Origin: Streptomyces cacaoi | GTDB taxonomy: Bacteria; Actinomycetota; Actinomycetes; Streptomycetales; Streptomycetaceae | Direction: 5' to 3' | Length of the DNA stretch: 64,000 nucleotides | NCBI RefSeq assembly: GCF_006539165.1 | Contig: NZ_BJMM01000003.1 | Span: 434,001 to 498,000, forward strand | Part shown: piece after piece, positions 34,350-42,280 of the stretch | How the letters are laid out: every line of letters begins with the position of its first letter | Numbering within the stretch: the first letter of the stretch is position 1 | Translations under genes and position numbers: made by a program | Notes under the pieces: model-generated | The model's input: only the letters and a program-made list of their open reading frames with translations | Database searches by the model: none | Told to the model about the DNA's origin: nothing

Positions 34350-35579
34350 ATGAACCCTGAAGCGGACGGGCCGCACGGGCCGCCGCCCTATCCCTTCTCC
34401 TCAAACGGAAGCCGGCCGGATCCGCGGTGCCGGGAATGGCAACGTGTTTCCCCGGTGGCGCGTGTGCGCACCAACACGGGTGACCACGCCTGGCTCGTCA
34501 CCGGATATGAAGCGGCCCGCCATGTGCTCACGGACGACCGGCTGAGTCACAGCCTCACCACGCACCCCGACGTTCCGAAACTGGATGTGCCGCCCATTCC
34601 CGCCACCGTGGCCAATTCGATGAAACGTCTGGAGGACTCCGGCCTCTTCGCGGAATTCATGCGGGCGATCTCACCGTCACGCTGCGACTGGATCCGGCCC
34701 TGTATGGCGCAGCTGGCGGACGAACTGCTGCGGGACATGAGCGCGGTGGACCCTCCTGCCGATCTGCTGAAGGAGTACCTGTACCCGCTGCCGCATTTCG
34801 TCGCCTGCCGGCAGTTCGGTTTTCCCCCGGTCAAGGACGCCCGGTATCTGCGGTGGTCGCAGGTCGCGCTGAGCATGAGCGTCCACTCGCCGCGGCAGCT
34901 GGAGGACAACTGGAACGAGTACCGGGCCCACGTGCTGCACCTGATCGAGGCCGCGGTCTCGGGAGACCGCAGGCAGGACACCGCCGGTTCCGTCGTGGAA
35001 CGCCTGACCACGGCCAACGACGCGCTGCCCCGGGACGACCGCCTGGAACCCGCCGAACTGGCCGACGTCATGGGCGGGTTGTTCATGGCCTCCCACATGA
35101 CCACCGTCTCCGTGCTGGCCTTGAGCCTGGCCACGCTGCTCAGCACGCCGGGAGCGTGGGAACAGGTCAGCCGGACCCCGGAGGTCCCCTCCGCCGCCTT
35201 GGAAGAACTGCTGCGTCACGCCCTGTGGATCCACGACGCGCTGCCCCGCATCGCCACCGAGGACATGGAGATGGCCGGCGTGCGGATCCGGGCGGGGGAC
35301 CTGGTTCTGACCTGCGTGGACGCGGCGAATCGCGACCCGCGCGTCTTCACCGGGCCGGACACCCTGGATCTGACGAGGTCGCCCAACCCCCATCTGGCCT
35401 TCGGCCTCGGCACCAACCACTGTCCGGGAAGCGCCGTGGCCCGCACGGTCGTCCGCGGAACCCTGACACCGCTGTTGCTCCGCTTTCCCCGGCTCCGGCT
35501 CGCTGTCGAGCCCGCGGAGATCTCCTGGCGTCCCGACGAGCAGCTGCGCATGCCCGAGACGCTTCCGGTGCGCTGGTGA
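34350..35579 (+). CDS. Cytochrome P450, CYP121 (mycocyclosin synthase)-like
   Basis: A 409-residue P450 that strongly resembles mycobacterial CYP121, the enzyme that couples the two tyrosines of cyclo-Tyr-Tyr: VRTNTGDHAWLV near the N-terminus, PPADLLKEYLYPL, LPRIATEDMEMAGV, HLAFGLGTNHCPGSA with haem ligand Cys358, and the end MPETLPVRW. ELLR gives the ExxR motif. In helix I the acid/alcohol pair is replaced: MASHMTT, with Met250 at the acid position, and the usual HxxxR of helix C is absent; CYP121 also lacks both. From memory, CYP121 Gln385/Arg386 correspond here to Gln398/Leu399, so substrate contacts differ. GAAGGAA precedes the ATG. It lies 26 bases after the cyclodipeptide synthase gene. 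Confidence 0.9.
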   Translation: MNPEADGPHGPPPYPFSSNGSRPDPRCREWQRVSPVARVRTNTGDHAWLVTGYEAARHVLTDDRLSHSLTTHPDVPKLDVPPIPATVANSMKRLEDSGLFAEFMRAISPSRCDWIRPCMAQLADELLRDMSAVDPPADLLKEYLYPLPHFVACRQFGFPPVKDARYLRWSQVALSMSVHSPRQLEDNWNEYRAHVLHLIEAAVSGDRRQDTAGSVVERLTTANDALPRDDRLEPAELADVMGGLFMASHMTTVSVLALSLATLLSTPGAWEQVSRTPEVPSAALEELLRHALWIHDALPRIATEDMEMAGVRIRAGDLVLTCVDAANRDPRVFTGPDTLDLTRSPNPHLAFGLGTNHCPGSAVARTVVRGTLTPLLLRFPRLRLAVEPAEISWRPDEQLRMPETLPVRW

Positions 35580-35607
35580 GCGCACACACATGAGAAAGGA
35601 GCCGCGG

Positions 35608-36324
35608 ATGCCGGATCGGCAACAGGACGGTTCGCCCCCGCCCGACGCGGGAGTCGCCGAGGGACTGTCCCTGATCGCTCGCGCGGAACAGGACGGCGAA
35701 CGCACCTTCCGGATGCTGGGACGTGAGTGGAAGCTGCTGTCGGGCGTCTTCTCCCCCGTGCTCAGCTACGGCACCGTCTTCTACAGCAGAGCCGTGCCTT
35801 TCCCGGCCGGTGGCCGCTTTCTGGAGATCGGCTGCGGCGCCGGGGTCACCGCGGTGCAGGCGGCCCTGGCCGGCTGCGAGGACGTGCTCGCGGTCGACAT
35901 CAATCCCCGGGCGGTGGCCAACGCGCGGCTCAACGCCGCCCGTCACGGGGCAACGGCCGTGCGCACACGCGTCGCCGACGTGTTCGCGGGGCTGCGCGGC
36001 GAAGGCGTCTTCGACGGGGTGTTCTGGAACATTCCCTACGTCAGCCTGGCGGCCGACTACGTGCACACCTCGCCCCTCAGCAGAGCCGTTTTCGACATCG
36101 AGCACCAGGGCTCCCGCGCCTACCTCTCCGGCGTGCGGGACTTCCTCGCGCACGGGGGCAGTGCCCATGTCGGGCTGGGCAACATCGGCGATCTGCGCGC
36201 GCTGGAGAACATCGCCGCCGAGTACGGCTGGGCGGTGCGCCTCGTCGCCACCGGAGCAGCCGAGCCGGACCTGCACGTCGAACACCGGCTCTACCGGCTC
36301 GTCGACCATGACGCACACCCGTGA
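35608..36324 (+). CDS. SAM-dependent methyltransferase (HemK/MTS-like, NIPY motif)
   Basis: A 238-residue class I methyltransferase. The SAM-binding motif I is LEIGCGAGVTAVQA, followed by VLAVDINPRAVANARLNA and the motif IV loop FWNIPYVS. NIPY is a variant of the NPPY motif found in enzymes that methylate planar nitrogens (HemK, N6-adenine and small-domain MTS families). I chose the ATG at 35608 because AAAGGAG lies 7 bases upstream, better than the ATG at 35590. It is third in the operon, 28 bases after the P450. In this setting it may N- or O-methylate the cyclodipeptide product. An RNA or protein substrate cannot be excluded. Confidence 0.82.
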   Translation: MPDRQQDGSPPPDAGVAEGLSLIARAEQDGERTFRMLGREWKLLSGVFSPVLSYGTVFYSRAVPFPAGGRFLEIGCGAGVTAVQAALAGCEDVLAVDINPRAVANARLNAARHGATAVRTRVADVFAGLRGEGVFDGVFWNIPYVSLAADYVHTSPLSRAVFDIEHQGSRAYLSGVRDFLAHGGSAHVGLGNIGDLRALENIAAEYGWAVRLVATGAAEPDLHVEHRLYRLVDHDAHP

Positions 36325-36345
36325 CGGCGGGTCCGCCGGGCTTCC

Positions 36346-36687
36346 TCACCGGGGCTGCGTCTCGGCGGGGGACGCGTCCTCCTGGAAAGCGTCGACCACC
36401 TCGGCCATCCGCACGCACAACTCGTCGAGCAGTTCGGCGAGCGGCTCCCCGTCGTGCGGATCGGTGAAGAACTCGTCGATACGGGCGCGCACCTCGTCGA
36501 GGCGGCGGTCGGGGCCGTCGTGTTCGGCGAGGAGCCCGAGAGTCCGGCGCGCGGCGTCCACGGCGCGTGCCGGCGCGTAGGCGGCCGGCTCGTGGAGGAG
36601 CCCGTGGCCCGTGCTGAGCAGGTAGGCGGTCAACAGGACGAGGTCCTCCCGCAGACGCGCAGGCAGCTGGCGGTCCGTGTGTTCCAT
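36346..36687 (-). CDS. DUF6092-like small helical protein
   Basis: A 113-residue, mainly helical protein (REDLVLLTAYLLSTGHGLL, then RAVDAARRTLGLLAEH, then LAELLDELCVRMAEVVDAFQ). It resembles the actinobacterial DUF6092 family, which has no known function; that assignment is from memory of its pattern. It converges on the cyclodipeptide operon (21-base gap) and is divergent from a nitroreductase gene starting at about 36934. I used the ATG at 36687 because the longer frame upstream is low in complexity. A role as a small partner of the nitroreductase is possible, since cyclodipeptide oxidases consist of a nitroreductase-fold subunit and a small subunit. Confidence 0.65.
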   Translation of the reverse strand: MEHTDRQLPARLREDLVLLTAYLLSTGHGLLHEPAAYAPARAVDAARRTLGLLAEHDGPDRRLDEVRARIDEFFTDPHDGEPLAELLDELCVRMAEVVDAFQEDASPAETQPR

Positions 36688-36933
36688 GGCTGACGGCCTC
36701 TCGTTCGGCTGGAGGGGACGGTGCGGAGCACCTTCTCCCTGCGTCGGTACGGGGCGTCCCATGCGGGGCGGGGCCGGCGCTCATCCGGACCGCCGACAAG
36801 CCGGGCGGCTGGTGGCGAACTGGCGGGCGACGCCGGATCCGGTGTACGCGGCGGAAGGGGCCCTGCGTGTGAACCGGCCGGGCCCGCGACGTCCTGCGGT
36901 GTGGCGGCGAGGAGACGCGGCAATGCCCTCGGG

Positions 36934-37506
36934 GTGACAAGTCTCGTTCCCGCTCAGGGTGGTTCGGCCACCGCTTCCTTCTTCGACGTCGTCGTGACGC
37001 GCCGGGTGGTGCGTTCCTACGCGTCGCAGCCGATCCCCGACGAGGTGGTCGACTCCCTGGTGACGTCGATGCTCGCTGCGCCGTCGGGTGCGAACCGTCA
37101 GGCGTGGGCGTTCGTCACGGTGCGCTCCGAACGCGGGATCCGTGCCCTGCGGGCGTTCGCACCGGGCATCTTCGGCACACCGGCGATGGTGCTCGCGGCC
37201 TGTGTGGACCACAGCCGGGTGCCGGAGCACCCCGTGTCCCGGGGCGCCCACCGGCTGTGTGTGGCCATGGCCGTGGAGAACTTCCTGCTGGCCGCTCACG
37301 CGCAGGGGCTGGGCGCCTGCCCCGTGCACAGCTTCCAGCCGGCTCCCGTGCACCGCCTGCTGCGCCTTCCGACGCACCTGGAGCCGGTGTTGGTGGTGCC
37401 CGTCGGATACCCGGCCGCCGATCAGCCGGAGGCGTCCCGGCGCCGCCCCCGCGAGGAGGTGGTGGCCGACGAGACGTTCGGCCACCACCGACCCGGCGTG
37501 GCCTGA
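36934..37506 (+). CDS. Nitroreductase family flavoprotein
   Basis: A 190-residue FMN enzyme of the nitroreductase family: VVVTRRVVRSYASQPIPDEV at the N-terminus with the FMN-contacting RRVVR, MLAAPSGANRQAWAFVTV, VAMAVENFLLAAHAQGLGAC and a final VVPVGYP. The start is uncertain: GTG at 36934 keeps the full domain but has a poor ribosome binding site. It lies 600 bases from the cyclodipeptide operon. Because albonoursin-type cyclodipeptide oxidases use a nitroreductase-fold catalytic subunit (AlbA), this gene could dehydrogenate the diketopiperazine; it could equally be an unrelated nitro/quinone reductase. Converges on cebR. Confidence 0.8.
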   Translation: MTSLVPAQGGSATASFFDVVVTRRVVRSYASQPIPDEVVDSLVTSMLAAPSGANRQAWAFVTVRSERGIRALRAFAPGIFGTPAMVLAACVDHSRVPEHPVSRGAHRLCVAMAVENFLLAAHAQGLGACPVHSFQPAPVHRLLRLPTHLEPVLVVPVGYPAADQPEASRRRPREEVVADETFGHHRPGVA

Positions 37507-37554
37507 CAGCGGGACGCCGGGTCCCGGCGGTCGACGCGGCGGGACCGGGACCGG

Positions 37555-37568
37555 TGGGATCGCTCCCA
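37555..37568. promoter_or_regulatory. CebR-like box downstream of cebR (13 of 14 match)
   Basis: TGGGATCGCTCCCA differs from the CebR consensus TGGGAGCGCTCCCA at one central base. It lies between the ends of the convergent nitroreductase and cebR genes, 41 bases after cebR. The arms GTGGGA/TCCCAC also allow a short hairpin, so it may be a terminator, an auxiliary operator, or both. Confidence 0.45.
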
Positions 37569-37608
37569 CGGGACCGGCTTCCGCCACCGCCGGGCGGACG
37601 CCGGCCGG

Positions 37609-38718
37609 TCAGGAGGAGCTGCGCCGGATCAGCTCGGTCGGCAGCACCAGCCGCGTGCCGTCCTCGTCGGCGGCGTCCGCCCCGCCGCCCTTGGCCCGGC
37701 CCTTCGCACGGGCGCCGTCCGGCGGCCCGTCCTCGCCCGGCATCAGCCGCCGCAGCATCCTGACCATGGCCCGGCCCATCTCCTCGATCGGCTGCCGCAC
37801 GGTCGTCAGCGGCGGATCCATGTGGCGGGCGACGGCTGAGTCGTCGAACCCGACGAGCGCCACGTCCTCGGGCACCTTCCGGCCGGCCTCGCGCAGCGCC
37901 AGCCGCGCACCGGCCGCCATCACGTCGGAGGCGCAGAAGACGGCGTCGACCCAGGGGTCCCGCTCCAGCAGCCGCAGCATCGCGCGGCGTCCGCCCTCCT
38001 CGGTGAAGTCGCCCTGCGCGATGAGGCGTTCGTCCGGCCCGCCCTCGGTGCGGGTCGCGGCGCGCAGGGCCTCACGGTAGCCCTCCAGCCGACAGCGCGC
38101 CGCGTACATGTCCGGCGGCCCGGTGATCGTGGCGACCTTCCGGCGGCCCCGCCCCAGCAGGTGCTCGACGGCGATCTGGGCGCCGACGACGTTGTCGGAG
38201 TCGACATGGGGCACCCGCTCGTCCGCCGAGCGGCGTCCGCTCAGGACCGCCGGCACCCCGGCGTCGCGCAGCAGCTCCGGCAGCGGGTCGTCGCCGTGCA
38301 CCGAGACGAGCAGGACGCCGTCCACCCGGCGGGCGGCCGCGTACCGCGCGAACCGGTCCCGGCTGCGCTCGTCCCGGATCAGGGTCAGCAGCAACTGCAT
38401 GTCGGTGTCGGCGAGTTCGCTGCTCACCCCGCGCAGGATCTCGGAGAAGTACGGCTCGGCGAACAGCCGGTTCTCCTGCTCGGGCACGACCAGCGCGAGG
38501 GTGTCCGCGCTCCCGGCGGCCAGCGCACGGGCGGCCCGGTGCGGCACGTAGCCGAGCTCGGCGACGGCGGCCTCGACCGCGGCGCGTGCGCGGGGGCTGA
38601 CCCGGGGCGAGCCGTTGATGACCCGGGACGCCGTTCCCCGGCCGACGCCCGCACGCGCCGCGACCTGTTCCAGGGTCGGCCCGGACCTGCCGGTGCCTTC
38701 CGCGCGGCCTGCTGCCAT
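37609..38718 (-). CDS. cebR: LacI family repressor of the cellobiose locus
   Basis: A 369-residue LacI/GalR-type repressor. The HTH reads LEQVAARAGVGRGTASRVIN, followed by the hinge helix, and the effector domain has the periplasmic sugar-binding fold (DGVLLVSVHGDDPLPELL, then VALVGFDDSAVARHMDPPLT). In Streptomyces, CebR represses cellobiose/cellotriose uptake and beta-glucosidase genes and is released by cello-oligosaccharides. Here it is divergent from cebE, and perfect or near-perfect TGGGAGCGCTCCCA boxes lie before cebE and at bglC. A low-complexity Ala/Lys/Gly segment near residues 340-355 is a local oddity. GGGGGAG precedes the ATG at 38718. Confidence 0.93.
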   Translation of the reverse strand: MAAGRAEGTGRSGPTLEQVAARAGVGRGTASRVINGSPRVSPRARAAVEAAVAELGYVPHRAARALAAGSADTLALVVPEQENRLFAEPYFSEILRGVSSELADTDMQLLLTLIRDERSRDRFARYAAARRVDGVLLVSVHGDDPLPELLRDAGVPAVLSGRRSADERVPHVDSDNVVGAQIAVEHLLGRGRRKVATITGPPDMYAARCRLEGYREALRAATRTEGGPDERLIAQGDFTEEGGRRAMLRLLERDPWVDAVFCASDVMAAGARLALREAGRKVPEDVALVGFDDSAVARHMDPPLTTVRQPIEEMGRAMVRMLRRLMPGEDGPPDGARAKGRAKGGGADAADEDGTRLVLPTELIRRSSS

Positions 38719-38812
38719 GGACGTCTCCCCCTTCCGCGGGCCCGGTGGCGCCGCTGACGCTGCTCATTGAACTACACCGCACGGCACCGCACGACGGCGT
38801 ACCGGGTCGTGA

Positions 38813-38826
38813 CGGGAGCGCTCCAC
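38813..38826. promoter_or_regulatory. CebR operator, distal copy before cebE
   Basis: CGGGAGCGCTCCAC, sharing the GGGAGCGCTCC core of the CebR box. It lies 95 bases from the cebR start and 124 bases from the cebE start; with the perfect box 66 bases away it could support cooperative binding or autoregulation of cebR. Confidence 0.65.
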
Positions 38827-38878
38827 CCGCCAACCCTATTGACGACGGGCGGCGCAGCGCACATCCTGCAACAACTAC

Positions 38879-38892
38879 TGGGAGCGCTCCCA
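38879..38892. promoter_or_regulatory. CebR operator, perfect box before cebE
   Basis: TGGGAGCGCTCCCA, a complete 14-base palindrome identical to the known Streptomyces CebR consensus. A -35-like TTGACG lies at 38839-38844, so the box would cover the transcription start region of the cebEFG operon, 58 bases before the cebE start codon. Confidence 0.9.
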
Positions 38893-38950
38893 CAGTTGAC
38901 GCGGGGAAGAAGCGCTGCCGCTTTCACGGCTCGGAGGGGATGGCACAGCC

Positions 38951-40291
38951 ATGCGCACAGCCAGGAAGAGAGCACACCGGACAACGGGCCGCGCCCGGCG
39001 GCACCGCGCCGCCGCCTGCGGCCTCGTGGCCGTACTGGGCGCCGGTCTGCTGGCCGGATGCGCCGAGGACGGCGGGGGATCGAGCGCCGACTCCGGGGGG
39101 AGGACGACCCTGTCGGTCGGGGTGTTCGGGGTCTTCGGCTACAAACAGGCCGGGCTCTACGACGAGTACGAGAAGCTCCACCCGGACATCCGGATCAAGG
39201 AGAACTCCACCGAGCGCAACGAGGACTACTACCCGGCGCTGCTCAACCATCTGTCGGCCGGCAGCGGACTGAGCGACATCCAGGCCGTCGAAGTCGACAA
39301 CATCAGCGAGATTGCACAGCTGCACGCCGACAAGTTCGTCGACATGGCGAAGGTGAAGGGCGTGGACAAGGCCGACTGGCTCGGCTGGAAGTGGAACCAG
39401 GCCAAGGCGAAGAGCGGCCAGGTCGTCGGGCTGGGCACCGACATCGGCCCCATGGGCGTCTGCTACCGCAAGGACCTCTTCCGCAAGGCCGGGCTGCCGA
39501 CCGAGCGGGAGGAGGTCGGCAAGCTCTGGAAGGGCGACTGGTCGAAGTACGTCGAGGCCGGCGAGAAGTACAAGAAGTCGGCGCCGAAGGGCACCGCCTT
39601 CACCGACAGCGCGGCCGGTCTGTTCAACGGCTCCGTCGCCGGCTACCCGATCAAGAACTACGCGGCCGACGGCACCCTCGTCTACAAGAAGAGCCGCGCC
39701 GTGCGCGAGTCCTGGGATCTGGCCATGCGGGCCGTCGACGCCGGACTGACCAGCAAGCTCAAGCAGTTCGACAAGGAGTGGGACCAGGCGTACGCCAACG
39801 GCGCCTTCGCCAGCGTGATCTGCCCGCCCTGGATGCTCGGGTACATCAAGGAGAAGGCCGGCGACAACGGCAAGGGCAAGTGGGACGTGGCCGCAGCGCC
39901 GAAGCCCGCCAACTGGGGCGGCTCGTTCCTGACGGTGCCCAGGAACGGCAAGCACCGCGAGGAAGCCGTCGAGCTGGCCACCTGGCTGACCGCGCCCGAG
40001 CAGCAGGCCAAGCTCTTCCGTGAACAGGCCAGCTTCCCCAGCGCGCAGGCGGCCTACAAGCTGCCCGAGGTCGGCAAGGCTCGGCACTCCTACTTCGGCG
40101 GCGCTCCCATCGGAAAGATCTTCTCCGCGGCGGCCGAGGGCATCCCCACCACACCGCTGGGGCCGAAGGACCAGATCATCAAGACGACGTTCACGGACAT
40201 CGGCATCCTCCAGGTCGAGCAGCAGGGCAAGTCGCCCGAGGAGGGCTGGGACGCGGCGACGAAGAAGATCGATGACGTCGTCGACGACTGA
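38951..40291 (+). CDS. cebE: Cellobiose/cellotriose ABC transporter, solute-binding lipoprotein
   Basis: A 446-residue family 1 extracellular solute-binding protein. It has an Arg/His-rich n-region, a hydrophobic segment and a lipobox LLAGC with the lipidated cysteine at residue 37, then VGVFGVFGYKQAGLYDEYEK at the start of the mature domain. In Streptomyces CebE captures cello-oligosaccharides for the CebFG permease and the shared ATPase MsiK, which is not in this window. The gene follows a CebR-controlled promoter and overlaps cebF by 20 bases. Length is normal. Confidence 0.92.
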   Translation: MRTARKRAHRTTGRARRHRAAACGLVAVLGAGLLAGCAEDGGGSSADSGGRTTLSVGVFGVFGYKQAGLYDEYEKLHPDIRIKENSTERNEDYYPALLNHLSAGSGLSDIQAVEVDNISEIAQLHADKFVDMAKVKGVDKADWLGWKWNQAKAKSGQVVGLGTDIGPMGVCYRKDLFRKAGLPTEREEVGKLWKGDWSKYVEAGEKYKKSAPKGTAFTDSAAGLFNGSVAGYPIKNYAADGTLVYKKSRAVRESWDLAMRAVDAGLTSKLKQFDKEWDQAYANGAFASVICPPWMLGYIKEKAGDNGKGKWDVAAAPKPANWGGSFLTVPRNGKHREEAVELATWLTAPEQQAKLFREQASFPSAQAAYKLPEVGKARHSYFGGAPIGKIFSAAAEGIPTTPLGPKDQIIKTTFTDIGILQVEQQGKSPEEGWDAATKKIDDVVDD

Positions 40292-41261
40292 CGCGGCGAC
40301 GGCCCGGCGCGCACCCTCGTCCGCCCCGGCGCCCGGCGCACACCCGGAACGCGCCGGGCGGCGGGCCCGGCGGCGGCACCGGTGGGACGCCAAGTGGAGC
40401 CCCTACGCCTTCATCGCGCCGTTCTTCCTGTTCTTCGCGGCCTTCGGCCTCTTCCCGCTGCTGTACACGGGCTGGGCCTCGCTGCACAAGGTCTCCCTGC
40501 ACGATCCGGGGCACATGGAGTGGGTGGGGCTGGAGAACTTCTCCCGGCTGCTGGAGGACGACTTCTTCTGGAACGCCCTGCGCAACACCTTCACCATCGG
40601 GGTGCTCTCCACGGTGCCGCAGCTGGTGATGGCGCTGGGCCTGGCCCATCTGCTGCACTACAGGCTGCGCGGCTCGACGTTCTTCCGTGTCGCGCTGCTC
40701 ACCCCGTACGCGACCTCCGTCGCCGCCGCCACCCTGGTGTTCGCCATGCTGTTCGGCCGTGACTACGGGATGATCAACTGGGGTCTGGAGCTGGTGGGTT
40801 TCGACCATGTCGACTGGGAGAACGGCACCTGGACCTCCCAGCTCGCCGTCTCCGCCATCGTCATCTGGCGGTGGACGGGCTACAACGCGCTGATCTACCT
40901 CGCCGCCATGCAGGCCGTCCCCGACGACCTGTACGAGTCCGCGGCGCTCGACGGCGCGTCCCGCCGGCAGCAGTTCTGGCATGTGACGGTCCCCGCGCTG
41001 CGACCGACGATCCTGTTCACCGTCGTCGTCTCGACCATCGGTGCCACCCAACTGTTCGGCGAGCCGCTGCTGTTCGGCGGTTCGCAGACCGGCGGCGGCT
41101 CGCACCAGTACCAGACGCTCGGTCTCTACCTCTACGAACAGGGCTGGTTCAACTTCCAGCTGGGCCGGGCCTCCGCCATCGCCTGGGCGATGTTCCTGAT
41201 CCTGATCGTGATCGGCCTGGTCAACTGGCTGATCTCCCGACGACTGCACACACGCCGATGA
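40272..41261 (+). CDS. cebF: Cello-oligosaccharide ABC transporter permease
   Basis: A 329-residue MalF-type permease with six membrane helices after a 35-residue cytoplasmic tail: PYAFIAPFFLFFAAFGLFPL, then FTIGVLSTVPQLVMALGLAHL. The coupling-helix EAA loop reads YESAALDGASRRQQFWHVTV. It starts inside the 3' end of cebE (20-base overlap) and ends with ATGA against the next gene, so the three transport genes are translationally linked. Works with CebG and CebE to import cellobiose and cellotriose. Confidence 0.9.
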   Translation: MTSSTTDAATARRAPSSAPAPGAHPERAGRRARRRHRWDAKWSPYAFIAPFFLFFAAFGLFPLLYTGWASLHKVSLHDPGHMEWVGLENFSRLLEDDFFWNALRNTFTIGVLSTVPQLVMALGLAHLLHYRLRGSTFFRVALLTPYATSVAAATLVFAMLFGRDYGMINWGLELVGFDHVDWENGTWTSQLAVSAIVIWRWTGYNALIYLAAMQAVPDDLYESAALDGASRRQQFWHVTVPALRPTILFTVVVSTIGATQLFGEPLLFGGSQTGGGSHQYQTLGLYLYEQGWFNFQLGRASAIAWAMFLILIVIGLVNWLISRRLHTRR

Positions 41262-41272
41262 GGGGGCGGACC

Positions 41273-42262
41273 ATGCTGCCGACCACGGCCCGGCGCCGTA
41301 CCCCGCACACGCACGACCCCGCCGACCGCCACGACCGCGACGACCCGCGGGCCGGTGCCGCTTCCGGGCCGGGCAGACCGTCCGGCCGGTTACCCGCCGG
41401 ACGGCGCCGCAGCCGGCGGGAGCGGAGAGCCGGGAGCGCGGGCCGCCATCTGCACGCCGGGCGGATCACGTACGCCGTGCTGACCGTGTTCACCCTGGGC
41501 TCGCTCTTCCCGCTGGTCTGGACGGCCGTCGCAGCCTCCCGCACCAACCAGCGGCTGGCCGAGACACCGCCGCCGTTCTGGTTCGGCGGCAACCTGTTCG
41601 CGAACCTGCGGACGGCCTGGGTGGACGCCAACATGGGCAAGGCGCTGCTGAACACCGTCTTCGTGGCGGGCACGATCGCGCTGAGCACCGTCCTGTTCGC
41701 CACCCTCGCCGGATACGCCTTCGCCAAGCTACGGTTCCGGGCGAAGAACGCGCTGCTGCTGACGGTGATCGGCACGATGATGGTGCCGCCCCAGCTGAGT
41801 GTCGTCCCGCTGTTCATGGCCGTCGCCGAACTGGAGTGGACCAACCAGCTCCAGGCCGTCGTCCTGCCGATGCTGGTCAGCGCCTTCGGTGTGTTCTTCA
41901 TGCGGCAGTACCTGGTGAACGCGCTGCCCACCGAACTGATCGAGGCGGCCCGGGTGGACGGCGCCCACAGCCTGCGTGTGGTGTGGCACGTCGTCTTCCC
42001 GGTCGCCCGTCCGGCGATGGCGGTGCTGGGCATGCTCACCTTCGTGCTGGCCTGGAACGAGTTCTTCTGGCCGATCATCGCCCTCACCCAGGACAACCCG
42101 ACCGTGCAGGTGGCGCTCACGGGGCTGGGCCGGGGCTACATCCCCGACGAGTCCGTGATCATGGCCGGAGCCCTGCTGGGGACCCTGCCGCTGCTGCTGG
42201 CGTTCACGCTGTTCGGCAAGCAGATCGTCGGCGGGGTGATGCAGGGAGCCGTGAAGGGCTGA
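41273..42262 (+). CDS. cebG: Cello-oligosaccharide ABC transporter permease
   Basis: A 329-residue MalG-type permease. After a long Arg/Pro-rich cytoplasmic tail it has six helices (ITYAVLTVFTLGSLFPLVWT onward) and the EAA loop IEAARVDGAHSLRVVWHVVF. I chose the ATG at 41273 because GGGGGCGG lies just upstream; an ATG at 41258, overlapping the cebF stop as ATGA, would add five residues and is a fair alternative. It is the last transporter gene, and a perfect 20-base-pair hairpin begins 18 bases after its stop, which would limit read-through into bglC. Confidence 0.9.
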   Translation: MLPTTARRRTPHTHDPADRHDRDDPRAGAASGPGRPSGRLPAGRRRSRRERRAGSAGRHLHAGRITYAVLTVFTLGSLFPLVWTAVAASRTNQRLAETPPPFWFGGNLFANLRTAWVDANMGKALLNTVFVAGTIALSTVLFATLAGYAFAKLRFRAKNALLLTVIGTMMVPPQLSVVPLFMAVAELEWTNQLQAVVLPMLVSAFGVFFMRQYLVNALPTELIEAARVDGAHSLRVVWHVVFPVARPAMAVLGMLTFVLAWNEFFWPIIALTQDNPTVQVALTGLGRGYIPDESVIMAGALLGTLPLLLAFTLFGKQIVGGVMQGAVKG

Positions 42263-42280
42263 CGACCCGACGGCCGGACC

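Noticed and set aside
33469..34404. Minus-strand frame of 311 codons over the cyclodipeptide synthase
   Set aside because: It is antisense to a gene with every catalytic residue of its family in place; no motifs in the antisense product.
36934..37506. Naming the nitroreductase as a cyclodipeptide oxidase subunit
   Set aside because: The strand arrangement differs from albAB and the sequence is a generic nitroreductase; kept only as a hypothesis.
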